DNA from: Lachnospiraceae bacterium
Lineage (GTDB): Bacteria; Bacillota; Clostridia; Lachnospirales; Lachnospiraceae
Reading direction: 5' to 3'
NCBI GenBank assembly: GCA_014804285.1
Contig: JAAVAA010000003.1
Location: 67,439-72,712, forward strand
Length of the DNA: 5,274 bases
Made by a program: the position numbers and the translations under genes
Shown: positions 1 through 5,274 of the stretch, one piece after another
How the letters are laid out: every line of letters begins with the position of its first letter
Numbering within the stretch: position 1 is the first letter of the stretch
The notes under the pieces: model-generated
Told to the model about the DNA's origin: nothing
Seen by the model: the letters and a program-made list of their open reading frames with translations, nothing else
The model's database searches: none

Positions 1-221
1 TTGTCCTCTAATTCTTTTCTTAATTTCTTTGCCATTTCGCTATGGTCAATAGTTTTAACAAGTTTACCATTATCAAATAATAATTCTTCTAAAACTTCAT
101 ATGCCCACGCTCTCTGATATCCCATATGTATATAATACTCTCTTATAAAATCTTTCCCTATAAGGATTTTGCCAGTGTACTCCATAAATATATTTATATT
201 TTTATAAAAATGATGACCCAT
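1..221 (-). CDS. Unknown small protein, N-terminal part (runs off left edge); possible orphan immunity protein
   Basis: On the minus strand an open frame starts at ATG 221-219 (MGHHFYKNINIF...) and stays open to position 1, giving 73 residues, so the C-terminus lies outside the window. An in-frame TAA four codons upstream (TAA CAG TAT ATG) limits the start. A second in-frame ATG at 185-183 (MEYTGKILIGKDF...) is an equally plausible start and would avoid overlapping the open tail at 202-273. Neither start has a clear Shine-Dalgarno. The visible part is mixed alpha/charged, with no signal peptide, no membrane segment and a lysine/glutamate-rich helix near residues 60-73 (SEMAKKLRKELED). I do not recognise the family. 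Its strand, small size, AT-rich composition and position downstream of an rhs fragment fit an immunity gene of an old rhs cassette, but that is inference from context only. Confidence 0.55.
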   Translation of the reverse strand, partial: MGHHFYKNINIFMEYTGKILIGKDFIREYYIHMGYQRAWAYEVLEELLFDNGKLVKTIDHSEMAKKLRKELED

Positions 222-273
222 ATACTGTTATCCAGCACCCTAGGTGCTCCAAATCTTTCTTATATTCGTCAAA
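202..273 (-). pseudogene. Possible C-terminal tail of a truncated minus-strand protein (orphan toxin tip?)
   Basis: Between an in-frame TAA (276-274) and a TAA stop (204-202) the minus strand reads 23 codons, FDEYKKDLEHLGCWITVYGS then SFL. The wording looks protein-like and has no start codon, as expected for the 3' remnant of a gene cut by insertion of the element. It would end 16 nt before the ATG at 185-183 of the next minus-strand gene. It is too short to assign to any family, and a chance open stretch in AT-rich DNA is quite possible. Confidence 0.2.
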
Positions 274-279
274 TTAAAT

Positions 280-340
280 GAAGGTACTGACTCATATATT
301 CTGATGTATTTTACAGCAGAGTGTTTGAACTAGTACCTTC
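280..340. repeat. 9-bp perfect inverted repeat GAAGGTACT / AGTACCTTC
   Basis: The arms are at 280-288 and 332-340, separated by 43 bases. The left arm adjoins the candidate transposon left end at 268-284. The right arm lies in the spacer of the possible promoter (-35 at 325-330, -10 at 347-352). The spacing suits two protein-binding half-sites better than an RNA hairpin. This could be an operator or a transposase-binding pair; function not shown. Confidence 0.45.
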
Positions 341-352
341 TTGTGTTATCAT
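325..352 (+). promoter_or_regulatory. Possible sigma-A-type promoter for the transposon operon
   Basis: TTGAAC (325-330, four of six bases matching TTGACA) and TATCAT (347-352, five of six matching TATAAT) are separated by 16 bases, upstream of the first transposon gene. The leader that would follow is about 100 nt. Similar hexamers are common in AT-rich DNA, so this is weak support. Confidence 0.3.
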
Positions 353-371
353 ATCAAAGTTACAAAAATAA

Positions 372-403
372 CAGGTATCCCACCGACTAAAGTTTGATAC
401 CTG
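372..403. repeat. Inverted repeat CAGGTATC / GATACCTG; possible minus-strand terminator
   Basis: Eight-base perfect arms at 372-379 and 396-403 enclose a 16-base loop. Read on the minus strand, the second arm runs straight into TTATTTTTG, which resembles a U-rich terminator tail. Read on the + strand there is no T-run. It could block minus-strand transcription leaving the element toward the left flank, or act in the leader of the transposon operon. The large loop makes it a modest terminator. Confidence 0.35.
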
Positions 404-463
404 CTATCATAACAATCCTCACAGTGCTGCATCTTTCAATGTAACACCGCAAGCAACACCATT

Positions 464-985
464 ATGATAACAATTACAGTACCTTTTGACAATCCACTCA
501 ATCAAAAAACTTATGAAAAAATCATCAACACCTTACAGTTCCACCAGCTGCAGTGTACCTGCGGCCATTCTGGCTGCTTAACCATCCATGGTTATTACAC
601 CCGCTCCCTTAAAAAAGACGATTCTGGGATCTCTTTATCTATCTGCCGCGTCAGATGCTCTCACTGTGGCAGAACCCATGCTTTGCTTCCATCTTTACTT
701 GTTCCTTATTCCCAGGTATCCCTGCAGGATCAGAGTTCTATCATCTCTGCCTATGAGGCTTCTGGAGCTTATGAGGAAATCATGGCCGGGACTCCCTCCA
801 TTGATGAAAATCTCATTGCATCCATCATCAAACGGTATGTGAAGCACTGGATGCAGAAGATCCGCTCCTTCCGTATCGAATTATCCTTCCCGCCCCGTCT
901 CGTAAAGCAGTGTTTTTCTTTTTTCGGGAACCAGTTCATGCAGATAAGGCAGACTCCAAATATCCTGTTTCTAACACCCACATAG
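464..985 (+). CDS. Zinc-finger transposon accessory protein, DUF6431-like
   Basis: This 173-residue protein is the first gene of the transposon operon. A zinc-ribbon-like N-terminal half is visible: C31, C33 and C38 in QCTCGHSGC, then C61, C65 and C68 in ICRVRCSHCGRTHALLPS, followed by a helical region (SSIISAYEASGAYEEIMAG, about 91-109; IIKRYVKHWMQKI, about 121-133) that looks like helix-turn-helix DNA binding. From memory this cysteine pattern with RTHALLPS...VPYSQ matches proteins named DUF6431, usually found beside a DDE transposase and an ExeA-type ATPase in Lachnospiraceae. The length seems complete. ATG 464 is the first start after an in-frame TAA (410-412), but there is no Shine-Dalgarno, so translation may be weak or controlled. 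It probably binds DNA at the element ends or regulates transposition; the actual role is unknown. Confidence 0.75.
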   Translation: MITITVPFDNPLNQKTYEKIINTLQFHQLQCTCGHSGCLTIHGYYTRSLKKDDSGISLSICRVRCSHCGRTHALLPSLLVPYSQVSLQDQSSIISAYEASGAYEEIMAGTPSIDENLIASIIKRYVKHWMQKIRSFRIELSFPPRLVKQCFSFFGNQFMQIRQTPNILFLTPT

Positions 986-1048
986 CCTTACAGGAAAACT
1001 CATCTGCTTCCTCTTATACTTAAGAAAAAACGAAAGAGAGGACTTTAA

Positions 1049-2293
1049 ATGAAACAGGAATTAGCACAGGATATCGCTTTGATGCGTTATTCCATGATTT
1101 CACCGCTGATTGTCGGCCTCCCGGATGAGTACAGATCCAAGGAAGCTTACTTTCGTGCGGCTTCTGCACGTGGTGCACTCCATCCAAACGGATCCTTCAT
1201 CCATCCGGCGCCGACATCCATCAAACGCTGGTACCAGCACTACCAAAAGAATGGTTTTGATGGGCTGCTCCCTTCCAGCCGCAGCGATGAAGGTACTTCC
1301 CGAAAGATCCATCCAGATCTTGAGGAACAGATCAGATATCTGAAAACGAACTATCCCCGTATGTCTGCGGCAGCCATCTTCCGTCAGCTATGCGACAACG
1401 GTTCTGTCAATCGTAATGAATTATCAGAATCCACAGTGAACCGTTTTCTTAACAGCCTTGCCCGAAAAGAAAGGACAACGAACAATCAGGACATGAGACG
1501 TTATGAACGTGCCCATGTCAACGAGGTCTGGTGTGGAGACAGCAGCGTTGGTCCTTACCTGAAAACAGAAGATGGCAGAAAGCATAAAGTTTATGTGATT
1601 GCACTTATTGACGATGCCAGCCGCTACATCGTTGGCATTGATGTCTTTTTCAATGATAACTTTGTAAATCTTATGTCTGTCATGAAATCTGCTGTTGCAA
1701 AGTTTGGCGTTCCGAAGTTATTCAACTTTGATAATGGCAGTTCCTACAAAAACAGACAGATGGACCTGCTTGCTGCCCGTATCGGCTCTACGGTCCATTA
1801 TGACCAGCCGTATACCCCAACCCAGAAAGCCAAGGTGGAGCGTTGGTTCCGTACCATGAAAGACCAGTGGATGGCAGGCCTTGATATGCGGGATTTCCAT
1901 ACGCTTGATGAGCTTCGCGGAAGCCTGTACACGTATGTCAGTCAGTATAACCAGAAGATCCATTCTTCCCTGAATGGGAAGAGCCCACAGGAACGCTACT
2001 TTAGCGAGCCAGACTGCTTCCACCGCTTACCCGAAGATAAGATCGACCTGTTATTCTTACTGGAGTTAGAGCGCCGCGTCTCCATTGACTGTGTGGTTAC
2101 GATTGACCACACCGAGTATGAGGTCGATTACCGTTTTGCAAAACAGAGGATCAAACTCCGTTATTCTCCTGATATGGAATCCATTTACGTTGTAGAAGCA
2201 GATGGTACGCTTACACCCATCCGTCTTCTTAATAAGATCGAAAATGCAGACATCAAACGTGAAAAGCCACGTCTTTATGGAGGTGATGACTAA
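1049..2293 (+). CDS. DDE-family transposase, Mu/TnsB-like organisation
   Basis: This 414-residue protein should catalyse strand cleavage and joining during transposition. An N-terminal helix-turn-helix region is visible (TSIKRWYQHYQKNGFDGLLP, about 56-75), then a second DNA-binding-like helical region (about 88-137). The RNase H-fold integrase core (rve type) spans about 155-320. The catalytic triad reads D164 (WCGDSSVGPYL), D228 (FNFDNGSSY) and E264 (QKAKVERWFRTMK), with 35 residues between D228 and E264, as in retroviral integrase-like DDE enzymes. The segment at about 343-385 (CVVTIDHTEYEVDYRF...IKLRYSPD) resembles the C-terminal beta-barrel of Mu-type transposases. The start is supported by AGAGAGGA at 1035-1042, six bases upstream. 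The gene follows the zinc-finger gene by 63 bases and overlaps the ATPase gene by one base. All catalytic residues are intact, so it may be active. Confidence 0.93.
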   Translation: MKQELAQDIALMRYSMISPLIVGLPDEYRSKEAYFRAASARGALHPNGSFIHPAPTSIKRWYQHYQKNGFDGLLPSSRSDEGTSRKIHPDLEEQIRYLKTNYPRMSAAAIFRQLCDNGSVNRNELSESTVNRFLNSLARKERTTNNQDMRRYERAHVNEVWCGDSSVGPYLKTEDGRKHKVYVIALIDDASRYIVGIDVFFNDNFVNLMSVMKSAVAKFGVPKLFNFDNGSSYKNRQMDLLAARIGSTVHYDQPYTPTQKAKVERWFRTMKDQWMAGLDMRDFHTLDELRGSLYTYVSQYNQKIHSSLNGKSPQERYFSEPDCFHRLPEDKIDLLFLLELERRVSIDCVVTIDHTEYEVDYRFAKQRIKLRYSPDMESIYVVEADGTLTPIRLLNKIENADIKREKPRLYGGDD

Positions 2294-3093
2294 TGGATTA
2301 TACGATCCGCTATGGTTTGGAATTCAATCCATTTTTAAAGAACTCCAAAGAAATCTTTGTATCAACGGATGAATCAAAAGAAGTTCTGTTCCGGCTGAAC
2401 TATCTTGCAAAAACAAAGGGATTTGGCCTGCTCACTGGCAGTCCCGGCCGTGGAAAAACAACTGCCATCAGGGCCTGGAGACAGGGATTAAACAACTCAC
2501 AGTACAAAGTGGTCTATACCTGTTTTTCCACCTTTAGTCCCAATGATTTCTATCGGAATCTTGCTGTCGAATTGGGGGCACAGGCCCACTATCGGAAACC
2601 AGACAACTTCCGTGCAATCCAGGAGGAGCTTACCAGACTTTCTGTTGAAAAAAGGAAAACGCCTGTCATCATCATTGATGAGGCGAACTACATCAGTTCC
2701 GCTATCCTGAATGATTTCAAGCTTTTATTTAATTTTGAGATGGATTCCAGGGATCGTGCTGTGGTTCTGCTGTCCGGGCTTCCATCTTTAAATGCAACAC
2801 TTCGTCTTAGTGTCCATGAACCATTCCGTCAAAGGATCATCATGAACTATGAGATCCCTGCATTTACCAAGGAAGAAGGACGATCCTATATCCTTGAAAA
2901 GCTAAAGGGCGCTGGCACTGCCAAAGCAATTTTTGAAGACGCTGCACTGGAAGCCATCCTAAATGCATCTGATGGAACTCCGCGTGTCATCAACAATCTA
3001 TGTAACAGTTGTCTTCTGATCGGAGACTCCTGGAAGAGTGACATGATCACAGCAGAAATCGTCATGCAGGCAATTAACAATAATGAGATTTAG
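2293..3093 (+). CDS. AAA+ ATPase, ExeA/TnsC-like transposition regulator
   Basis: This 266-residue cytoplasmic ATPase shows Walker A GSPGRGKTT (49-57), Walker B VIIIDEAN (125-132), a sensor-1-like LLSGLP (159-164), likely arginine-finger residues in FRQRI (178-182) and sensor-2 GTPRVINNLC (228-237, R231). The opening YGLEFNPFLKN is typical of ExeA-family ATPases. In related elements (TnsC of Tn7, MuB, IstB, TniB) the partner ATPase selects target DNA and activates the transposase; here that role is inferred from the gene pairing. Start and stop overlap as TAATG with the transposase (2291-2295), and GGAGGTGAT at 2279-2287 lies five bases upstream, so the two genes should be translationally coupled. 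The gene is followed directly by a terminator. The ATPase motifs are all intact. Confidence 0.92.
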   Translation: MDYTIRYGLEFNPFLKNSKEIFVSTDESKEVLFRLNYLAKTKGFGLLTGSPGRGKTTAIRAWRQGLNNSQYKVVYTCFSTFSPNDFYRNLAVELGAQAHYRKPDNFRAIQEELTRLSVEKRKTPVIIIDEANYISSAILNDFKLLFNFEMDSRDRAVVLLSGLPSLNATLRLSVHEPFRQRIIMNYEIPAFTKEEGRSYILEKLKGAGTAKAIFEDAALEAILNASDGTPRVINNLCNSCLLIGDSWKSDMITAEIVMQAINNNEI

Positions 3094-3095
3094 CA

Positions 3096-3122
3096 GCAAA
3101 AGCAGGGCAGCCTGCTTTTTGC
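3096..3122 (+). terminator. Intrinsic terminator of the transposon operon
   Basis: A perfect 9-bp stem AAAAGCAGG / CCTGCTTTT with a four-base GCAG loop (3107-3110), extended by an outer GC pair past a one-base bulge, ends in a run of five T. It begins three bases after the ATPase stop codon. The A-tract before the stem and T-tract after it would allow it to act in both directions, so it may also stop minus-strand rhs transcription from entering the element genes antisense. Confidence 0.85.
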
Positions 3123-3183
3123 ATTTCCTCCGATCTGTGAATTTGCTTCAATTTTTATAACGATCAGATAACTTGCTGATGCT

Positions 3184-3268
3184 GGTGCAGGCAATCTGCT
3201 GATCCCCAATGCGCAACTCCAAAAACAGGTACATCTAATCTGCATGGAGCTGGTGCATCTAATTTGCA
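3184..3268 (+). repeat. Right-end repeats of the element, probable transposase binding sites
   Basis: Two copies of a 17-mer lie at 3228-3244 (GGTACATCTAATCTGCA) and 3252-3268 (GGTGCATCTAATTTGCA), matching at 15 of 17 bases and offset by 24 bases. A third, more diverged copy at 3184-3200 (GGTGCAGGCAATCTGCT) matches at 12 of 17, and GCTGGTGCA is shared exactly at 3181-3189 and 3249-3257. Multiple same-orientation sites inside one end are typical of Mu, Tn7 and Tn552-like elements with this kind of transposase. The 24-base offset is a little over two helical turns. The stretch 3123-3273 otherwise contains no gene. Confidence 0.7.
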
Positions 3269-3273
3269 GGACA

Positions 3274-4517
3274 ACAATATATCATAAGCATAAGTATTTT
3301 CCACAACTCCATCCGGCCCAGTAACGGAAGTCAGGCGGTTTCCCTCATCATAAGTATAGGTCCATCCTTCCCCATCATCGGCTGCTTCGTCATACTGCTC
3401 CGGTAGCACATGCTTAATCCGGTTTCCTACCGCATCATAGAAGAATCTCTCCACACCGCCGTCCGGATAATGGATGCGCAGCAGCCGGTTTTCCCCATCA
3501 TAGTCATAGCACGTGCCTTCCCCGTCCTTTGTTTTTTCATCATAGGCATTGGGATGAACCTTCTTAAGGATATTTCCTTCCCCGTCACGGAACAGCTTTT
3601 CATGGCTTCCGTCAGAGTATGCCGTATCTACGAGGTGTTCAAGGAAATCATACTGATAGTCCGTGCGTTTCCCATCTCTTTTCTCCCATTGTATAGGGGT
3701 ATACATGGCAAGCTTTCTTCCCATGCCATCATACAGATAATGGGTCTCATTTCCTTCTCCGTCACGCTCCATGGTGCGCCAACCGCCTTGGTTATAGGCA
3801 TACTCCCACCGTACTGCCCCATCATCCTCTGAGAGTATTCTTCCGCTACGGCTATACTCGCATTTTAATTCCGTCCCGTCCCCGTAAAAGGTGGAAGCCG
3901 GGTATGCGCTCTTCTCCTCATAGCGGTAGCAGGTCTCGTGCCCCTCGCCGTCCGTCTCACAAATAAGCCGTCCCAAAGCATCATAGCGGTAAGTCTTTTC
4001 TATATACGCCCCTTCTGCTGTCTTTTCCTTCCGTTCTGTCAGGTTGTGGCAAGTGTCATAAATAAGCAGCTTCTCCCTTCCGCCATTGTCACGGACACAT
4101 ACAAGATCTCCTGCCGTATCATAGCTGTATTCCATCACCAGCCCCTCCGGCTTTGTCTCTTTTACCAAATGGCCGTCTGCATCATACTCCGTATGGGTCT
4201 TCCTGCCCAGCCGATCCTCCACAAGGGTGCGGTTATTGCCTGCATCATAGCTGAAGCGTTCCCTGCTCCCATCGGGGTACCGGACCTCCCTGACTGCCAT
4301 TCGTTCATCGTAGTAGTACTCTTTCCACCCGGGATAGGTGCTGTACTCCACACATACTTTCTTTTCCTTGTCATGATAGATTGCGGTATAAGTATCCCCA
4401 TTTGCAAGGGTCTGACCATTCCTGTCGGTTGCAAGCTTCCGCCTTCCCGTTGCTCCACTTATTTAACAGTTCTCCCTCAGTGTAGTCTTCATACATATAG
4501 CAGAATTCTCCTGTCAT
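3274..4517 (-). pseudogene. RHS/YD-repeat protein fragment, frameshifted and truncated
   Basis: About 412 codons of an RHS-type beta-cage shell protein are visible. Repeats of the YD type recur roughly every 20 residues: FSYDAGNNR, TEYDADGHLV, YSYDTAGDLV, YRYDALGRLI, YLYDGMGRKL, YDYDGENRLL, FFYDAVGNRI, YTYDEGNRLTSVTG. The first 20-odd codons (from ATG 4517-4515, MTGEFCYMYEDYTEGELLNK) are in one frame and the rest in another. The two frames join if seven extra bases near 4436-4447 are removed, giving WSNGKLATDRNGQ. At the other end the repeat sense stops at YAYDI and the frame runs into transposon-end DNA, stopping at 3166-3164. The N-terminal secretion part, the conserved end of the RHS core and any toxin tip are missing. 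The ATG follows a terminator by a few bases and has no ribosome site. This is probably a displaced, silent rhs fragment. Confidence 0.88.
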
Positions 4518-4521
4518 AGAA

Positions 4522-4565
4522 AAACCGATGGTTTTCGACAAAAACTAAGTCTATCCCATCGGTTT
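4522..4565 (-). terminator. Inverted repeat, probable terminator of the toxin-immunity transcript
   Basis: Perfect 10-base arms AAACCGATGG (4522-4531) and CCATCGGTTT (4556-4565) enclose 24 bases, inside which GTTTT/AAAAC (4531-4535/4541-4545) could form a smaller hairpin. Read on the minus strand, the closing arm continues as GGTTTTTCT, a U-rich tail. It lies about 60 bases after the stop of the small minus-strand gene and right before the rhs fragment. It may equally be a recombination or cassette-boundary sequence, since it marks the junction between AT-rich tip DNA and GC-richer rhs core DNA. Confidence 0.55.
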
Positions 4566-4625
4566 CTTCTTTGGTTTATATTAAGTTATGGGCAGTAACA
4601 CTCTAAAAATACCCTCAGCAATACT

Positions 4626-4979
4626 TTATTCTTCATACACTTTCTTACTGTATTTTTCTATCCATCCATCTTCTGTATATAATTCTCCTGACAATCCATC
4701 ACTTTCTTCAACAACGTTTTCCCCTGCATATAGCATTTCAACTTCTTCGTGTTCTTCCAACATAAACAACATATTATGCATACACTGATCTACTGTTTTT
4801 GAAAGAAGCCACAATAAAACACTTTTCTCTTGTTCATCAAATATTGATATTTTATCCCTAACATTTTGTGCTGTCAGTCCTTTCATTCTACCATCAAACA
4901 TTTTTTCAAACATTTCAAGTGTATTGTCTCTTACCTCACTAATAAATATCTCACCAAAATTATCTAAATTATTACTCAT
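4626..4979 (-). CDS. Small acidic protein, probable immunity protein of the adjacent toxin tip
   Basis: This 117-residue protein begins at ATG 4979-4977 (MSNNLDNFGEIF), chosen over a start nine codons upstream because AGGAGG (4986-4991) lies six bases before it and because it forms an ATGA overlap with the preceding stop. It is rich in Glu/Asp, has no signal peptide or membrane segment, and should be cytoplasmic. The middle is helical (VRDKISIFDEQEKSVLLWLL, about 44-63) and the C-terminus carries SDGLSGELYTEDGWIEKYSK. I recall similar endings in small proteins paired with toxin tips ending in PTRIPW, but cannot name a family. Tight coupling to a toxin-like C-terminus, small size and acidity are typical of immunity proteins that bind and neutralise the cognate toxin. 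The function is inferred from context. Confidence 0.72.
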   Translation of the reverse strand: MSNNLDNFGEIFISEVRDNTLEMFEKMFDGRMKGLTAQNVRDKISIFDEQEKSVLLWLLSKTVDQCMHNMLFMLEEHEEVEMLYAGENVVEESDGLSGELYTEDGWIEKYSKKVYEE

Positions 4980-5274
4980 TTCTTGCCTCCTAATTTTGTA
5001 TACCATGGTATTCTTGTTGGTTGCGTAACACCTTGACTTGATAAATTCTCTAATGACTTTGCTATTAAATCCTCAATCATATCATCATCAGCACCTCCCG
5101 CTTTCAAAGCTTCTCTAGCAATTCTCGTATGTTCTTCCAAGGTATTCGGTCTTCCACTCTCAAATAGTTCTTTAAACAATTCTCTTTGCTTATTTGTCAT
5201 ATCACTATGGTTCAAATCATTATCTTTCATGAATTGTTGACTTATTGAAAAACCTTTTTGCTCATCATAATTAT
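4976..5274 (-). CDS. C-terminal tip of a probable polymorphic (RHS-type) toxin, partial
   Basis: The minus-strand frame is open from the right window edge to the TGA at 4978-4976, giving 98 residues. An internal ATG at 5230-5228 exists, but the frame continues upstream through 14 more codons (NYDEQKGFSISQQF) and no Shine-Dalgarno precedes it, so the visible part is better read as the C-terminus of a longer protein. The core NKQRELFKELFESGRPNTLE followed by EHTRIAREALKAGGAD, and the ending SQGVTQPTRIPWYTKLGGKK, resemble a C-terminal tail I recall from several secreted polymorphic toxins. I cannot name the family or its activity, and no catalytic residue can be assigned. It is coupled to the next gene by an ATGA overlap, as toxin-immunity pairs usually are. 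An independent small gene starting at 5230 is a less likely alternative. Confidence 0.7.
   Translation of the reverse strand, partial: NYDEQKGFSISQQFMKDNDLNHSDMTNKQRELFKELFESGRPNTLEEHTRIAREALKAGGADDDMIEDLIAKSLENLSSQGVTQPTRIPWYTKLGGKK
4986..4991 (-). promoter_or_regulatory. Shine-Dalgarno AGGAGG of the small immunity-like gene
   Basis: A perfect AGGAGG six bases before ATG 4979-4977 fixes the start at MSNNLDN. The motif lies inside the last codons of the upstream toxin-like gene, so the two proteins should be made together. Confidence 0.85.

Larger units (their letters stand above)
222..463. other. Gene-poor leader between left flank and transposon operon
   Basis: No convincing gene covers this 242-base stretch apart from the possible tail at 202-273. 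It is AT-rich and holds four inverted repeats: AGCACC/GGTGCT (234-239/243-248), GAAGGTACT/AGTACCTTC (280-288/332-340), CAGGTATC/GATACCTG (372-379/396-403) and TGTTATCATA/TATGATAACA (344-353/463-472). It also holds a possible promoter. The left end of the transposable element should lie here, possibly near 268, but no clean counterpart of the right-end repeats is present. The region probably serves as transposon end plus promoter and leader of the transposition genes. Confidence 0.5.
268..3273 (+). mobile_element. IS-like transposable element: zinc-finger protein, DDE transposase, AAA+ ATPase
   Basis: Three same-strand genes for a zinc-finger protein, a DDE transposase and an ExeA/TnsC-like ATPase form one operon with its own terminator. 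No passenger gene is visible. The right end is placed near 3273 because the rhs reading frame stops making YD-repeat sense there, and because 17-bp repeats (3228-3244, 3252-3268) sit just inside; the last bases read ACA, the complement of a TGT terminus. The left end is uncertain. The best partial match to an inverted copy of the repeat is at 268-284 (11 of 17 bases). No convincing target-site duplication was found. The DDE enzyme plus AAA+ regulator scheme is shared with Mu, Tn7 (TnsB/TnsC), Tn552 and IS21-type elements; I cannot assign the exact family. Confidence 0.75.

Noticed and set aside
1718..2023. Minus-strand 101-codon frame inside the transposase gene
   Set aside because: It overlaps the catalytic core of an intact DDE transposase and has no ribosome site or family resemblance.
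3184..3268. CRISPR-like array
   Set aside because: Only two good repeats of 17 bases with a 7-base gap; too short and too few, and placed exactly where transposon end sites belong.
261..3282. TATAT as a possible target-site duplication next to both ends
   Set aside because: The motif is common in this AT-rich DNA and using it would put the two ends out of register with the repeat alignment.
3410..4519. Two long + strand open frames (3410-3832 and 3938-4519) opposite the rhs fragment
   Set aside because: They lie antisense to clear YD-repeat coding sequence, have no ribosome sites and no recognisable protein character; they are by-products of the repeat codon pattern.
4588..4788. + strand 66-codon frame rich in Ser and Tyr
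   Set aside because: It is the complement of the immunity-like gene, which has a perfect Shine-Dalgarno and coupling; the low-complexity Ser/Thr content is typical of an antisense frame.
4980..5006. Upstream start (MVYKIRRQE) for the immunity-like protein
   Set aside because: It lacks a ribosome site and would overlap the toxin frame by about 30 bases, while the ATG at 4979 has AGGAGG at ideal spacing and an ATGA overlap.

Overview
The window looks like an accessory region of a low-to-mid GC Firmicute, most likely a gut Lachnospiraceae-type Clostridium relative. This rests on strong AGGAGG-type ribosome binding sites, the codon style, and the kind of protein families present; the sequence itself does not fix the species. 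It is a mosaic. An IS-like transposable element with three genes on the + strand sits inside a minus-strand rhs/polymorphic-toxin locus.

Region by region. Positions 1-273 are AT-rich and carry the start of a minus-strand gene that runs off the left edge (1-221). It is overlapped by a short open tail (202-273) that may be the last residues of another minus-strand protein. Positions 222-463 hold no confident gene; they contain several inverted repeats, a possible promoter and probably the left end of the element. Positions 464-3093 are a compact + strand operon: a small zinc-finger protein (DUF6431-like), a DDE transposase with a Mu/TnsB-like layout, and an ExeA/TnsC-like AAA+ ATPase. The last two genes overlap as TAATG and are preceded by a near-perfect Shine-Dalgarno. 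A strong intrinsic terminator (3096-3122) closes the operon. It is followed by a right end with two near-identical 17-bp repeats and a third degenerate one (3184-3268), which look like transposase binding sites.

Positions 3274-4517 (minus strand) are a decayed fragment of an RHS/YD-repeat protein. It is broken near its start by an extra 7 nt between two CTTCC copies and is cut off at its 3' end where the element sequence begins. Upstream on the same strand are the C-terminal tip of what is probably a polymorphic toxin (4976-5274, running off the right edge) and a small acidic protein, probably its immunity partner (4626-4979). These two are coupled by an ATGA overlap, and an inverted repeat (4522-4565) probably ends their transcript.

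Read on the minus strand from right to left, the order is toxin tip, immunity gene, terminator, displaced rhs core fragment, inserted transposon, then a possible second toxin tail and a second small gene. This matches the known layout of rhs loci, where old tip/immunity cassettes with short rhs fragments pile up downstream of the active tip. The element appears to have landed in, or recombined into, such an old cassette. No CRISPR array, tRNA or rRNA was seen.
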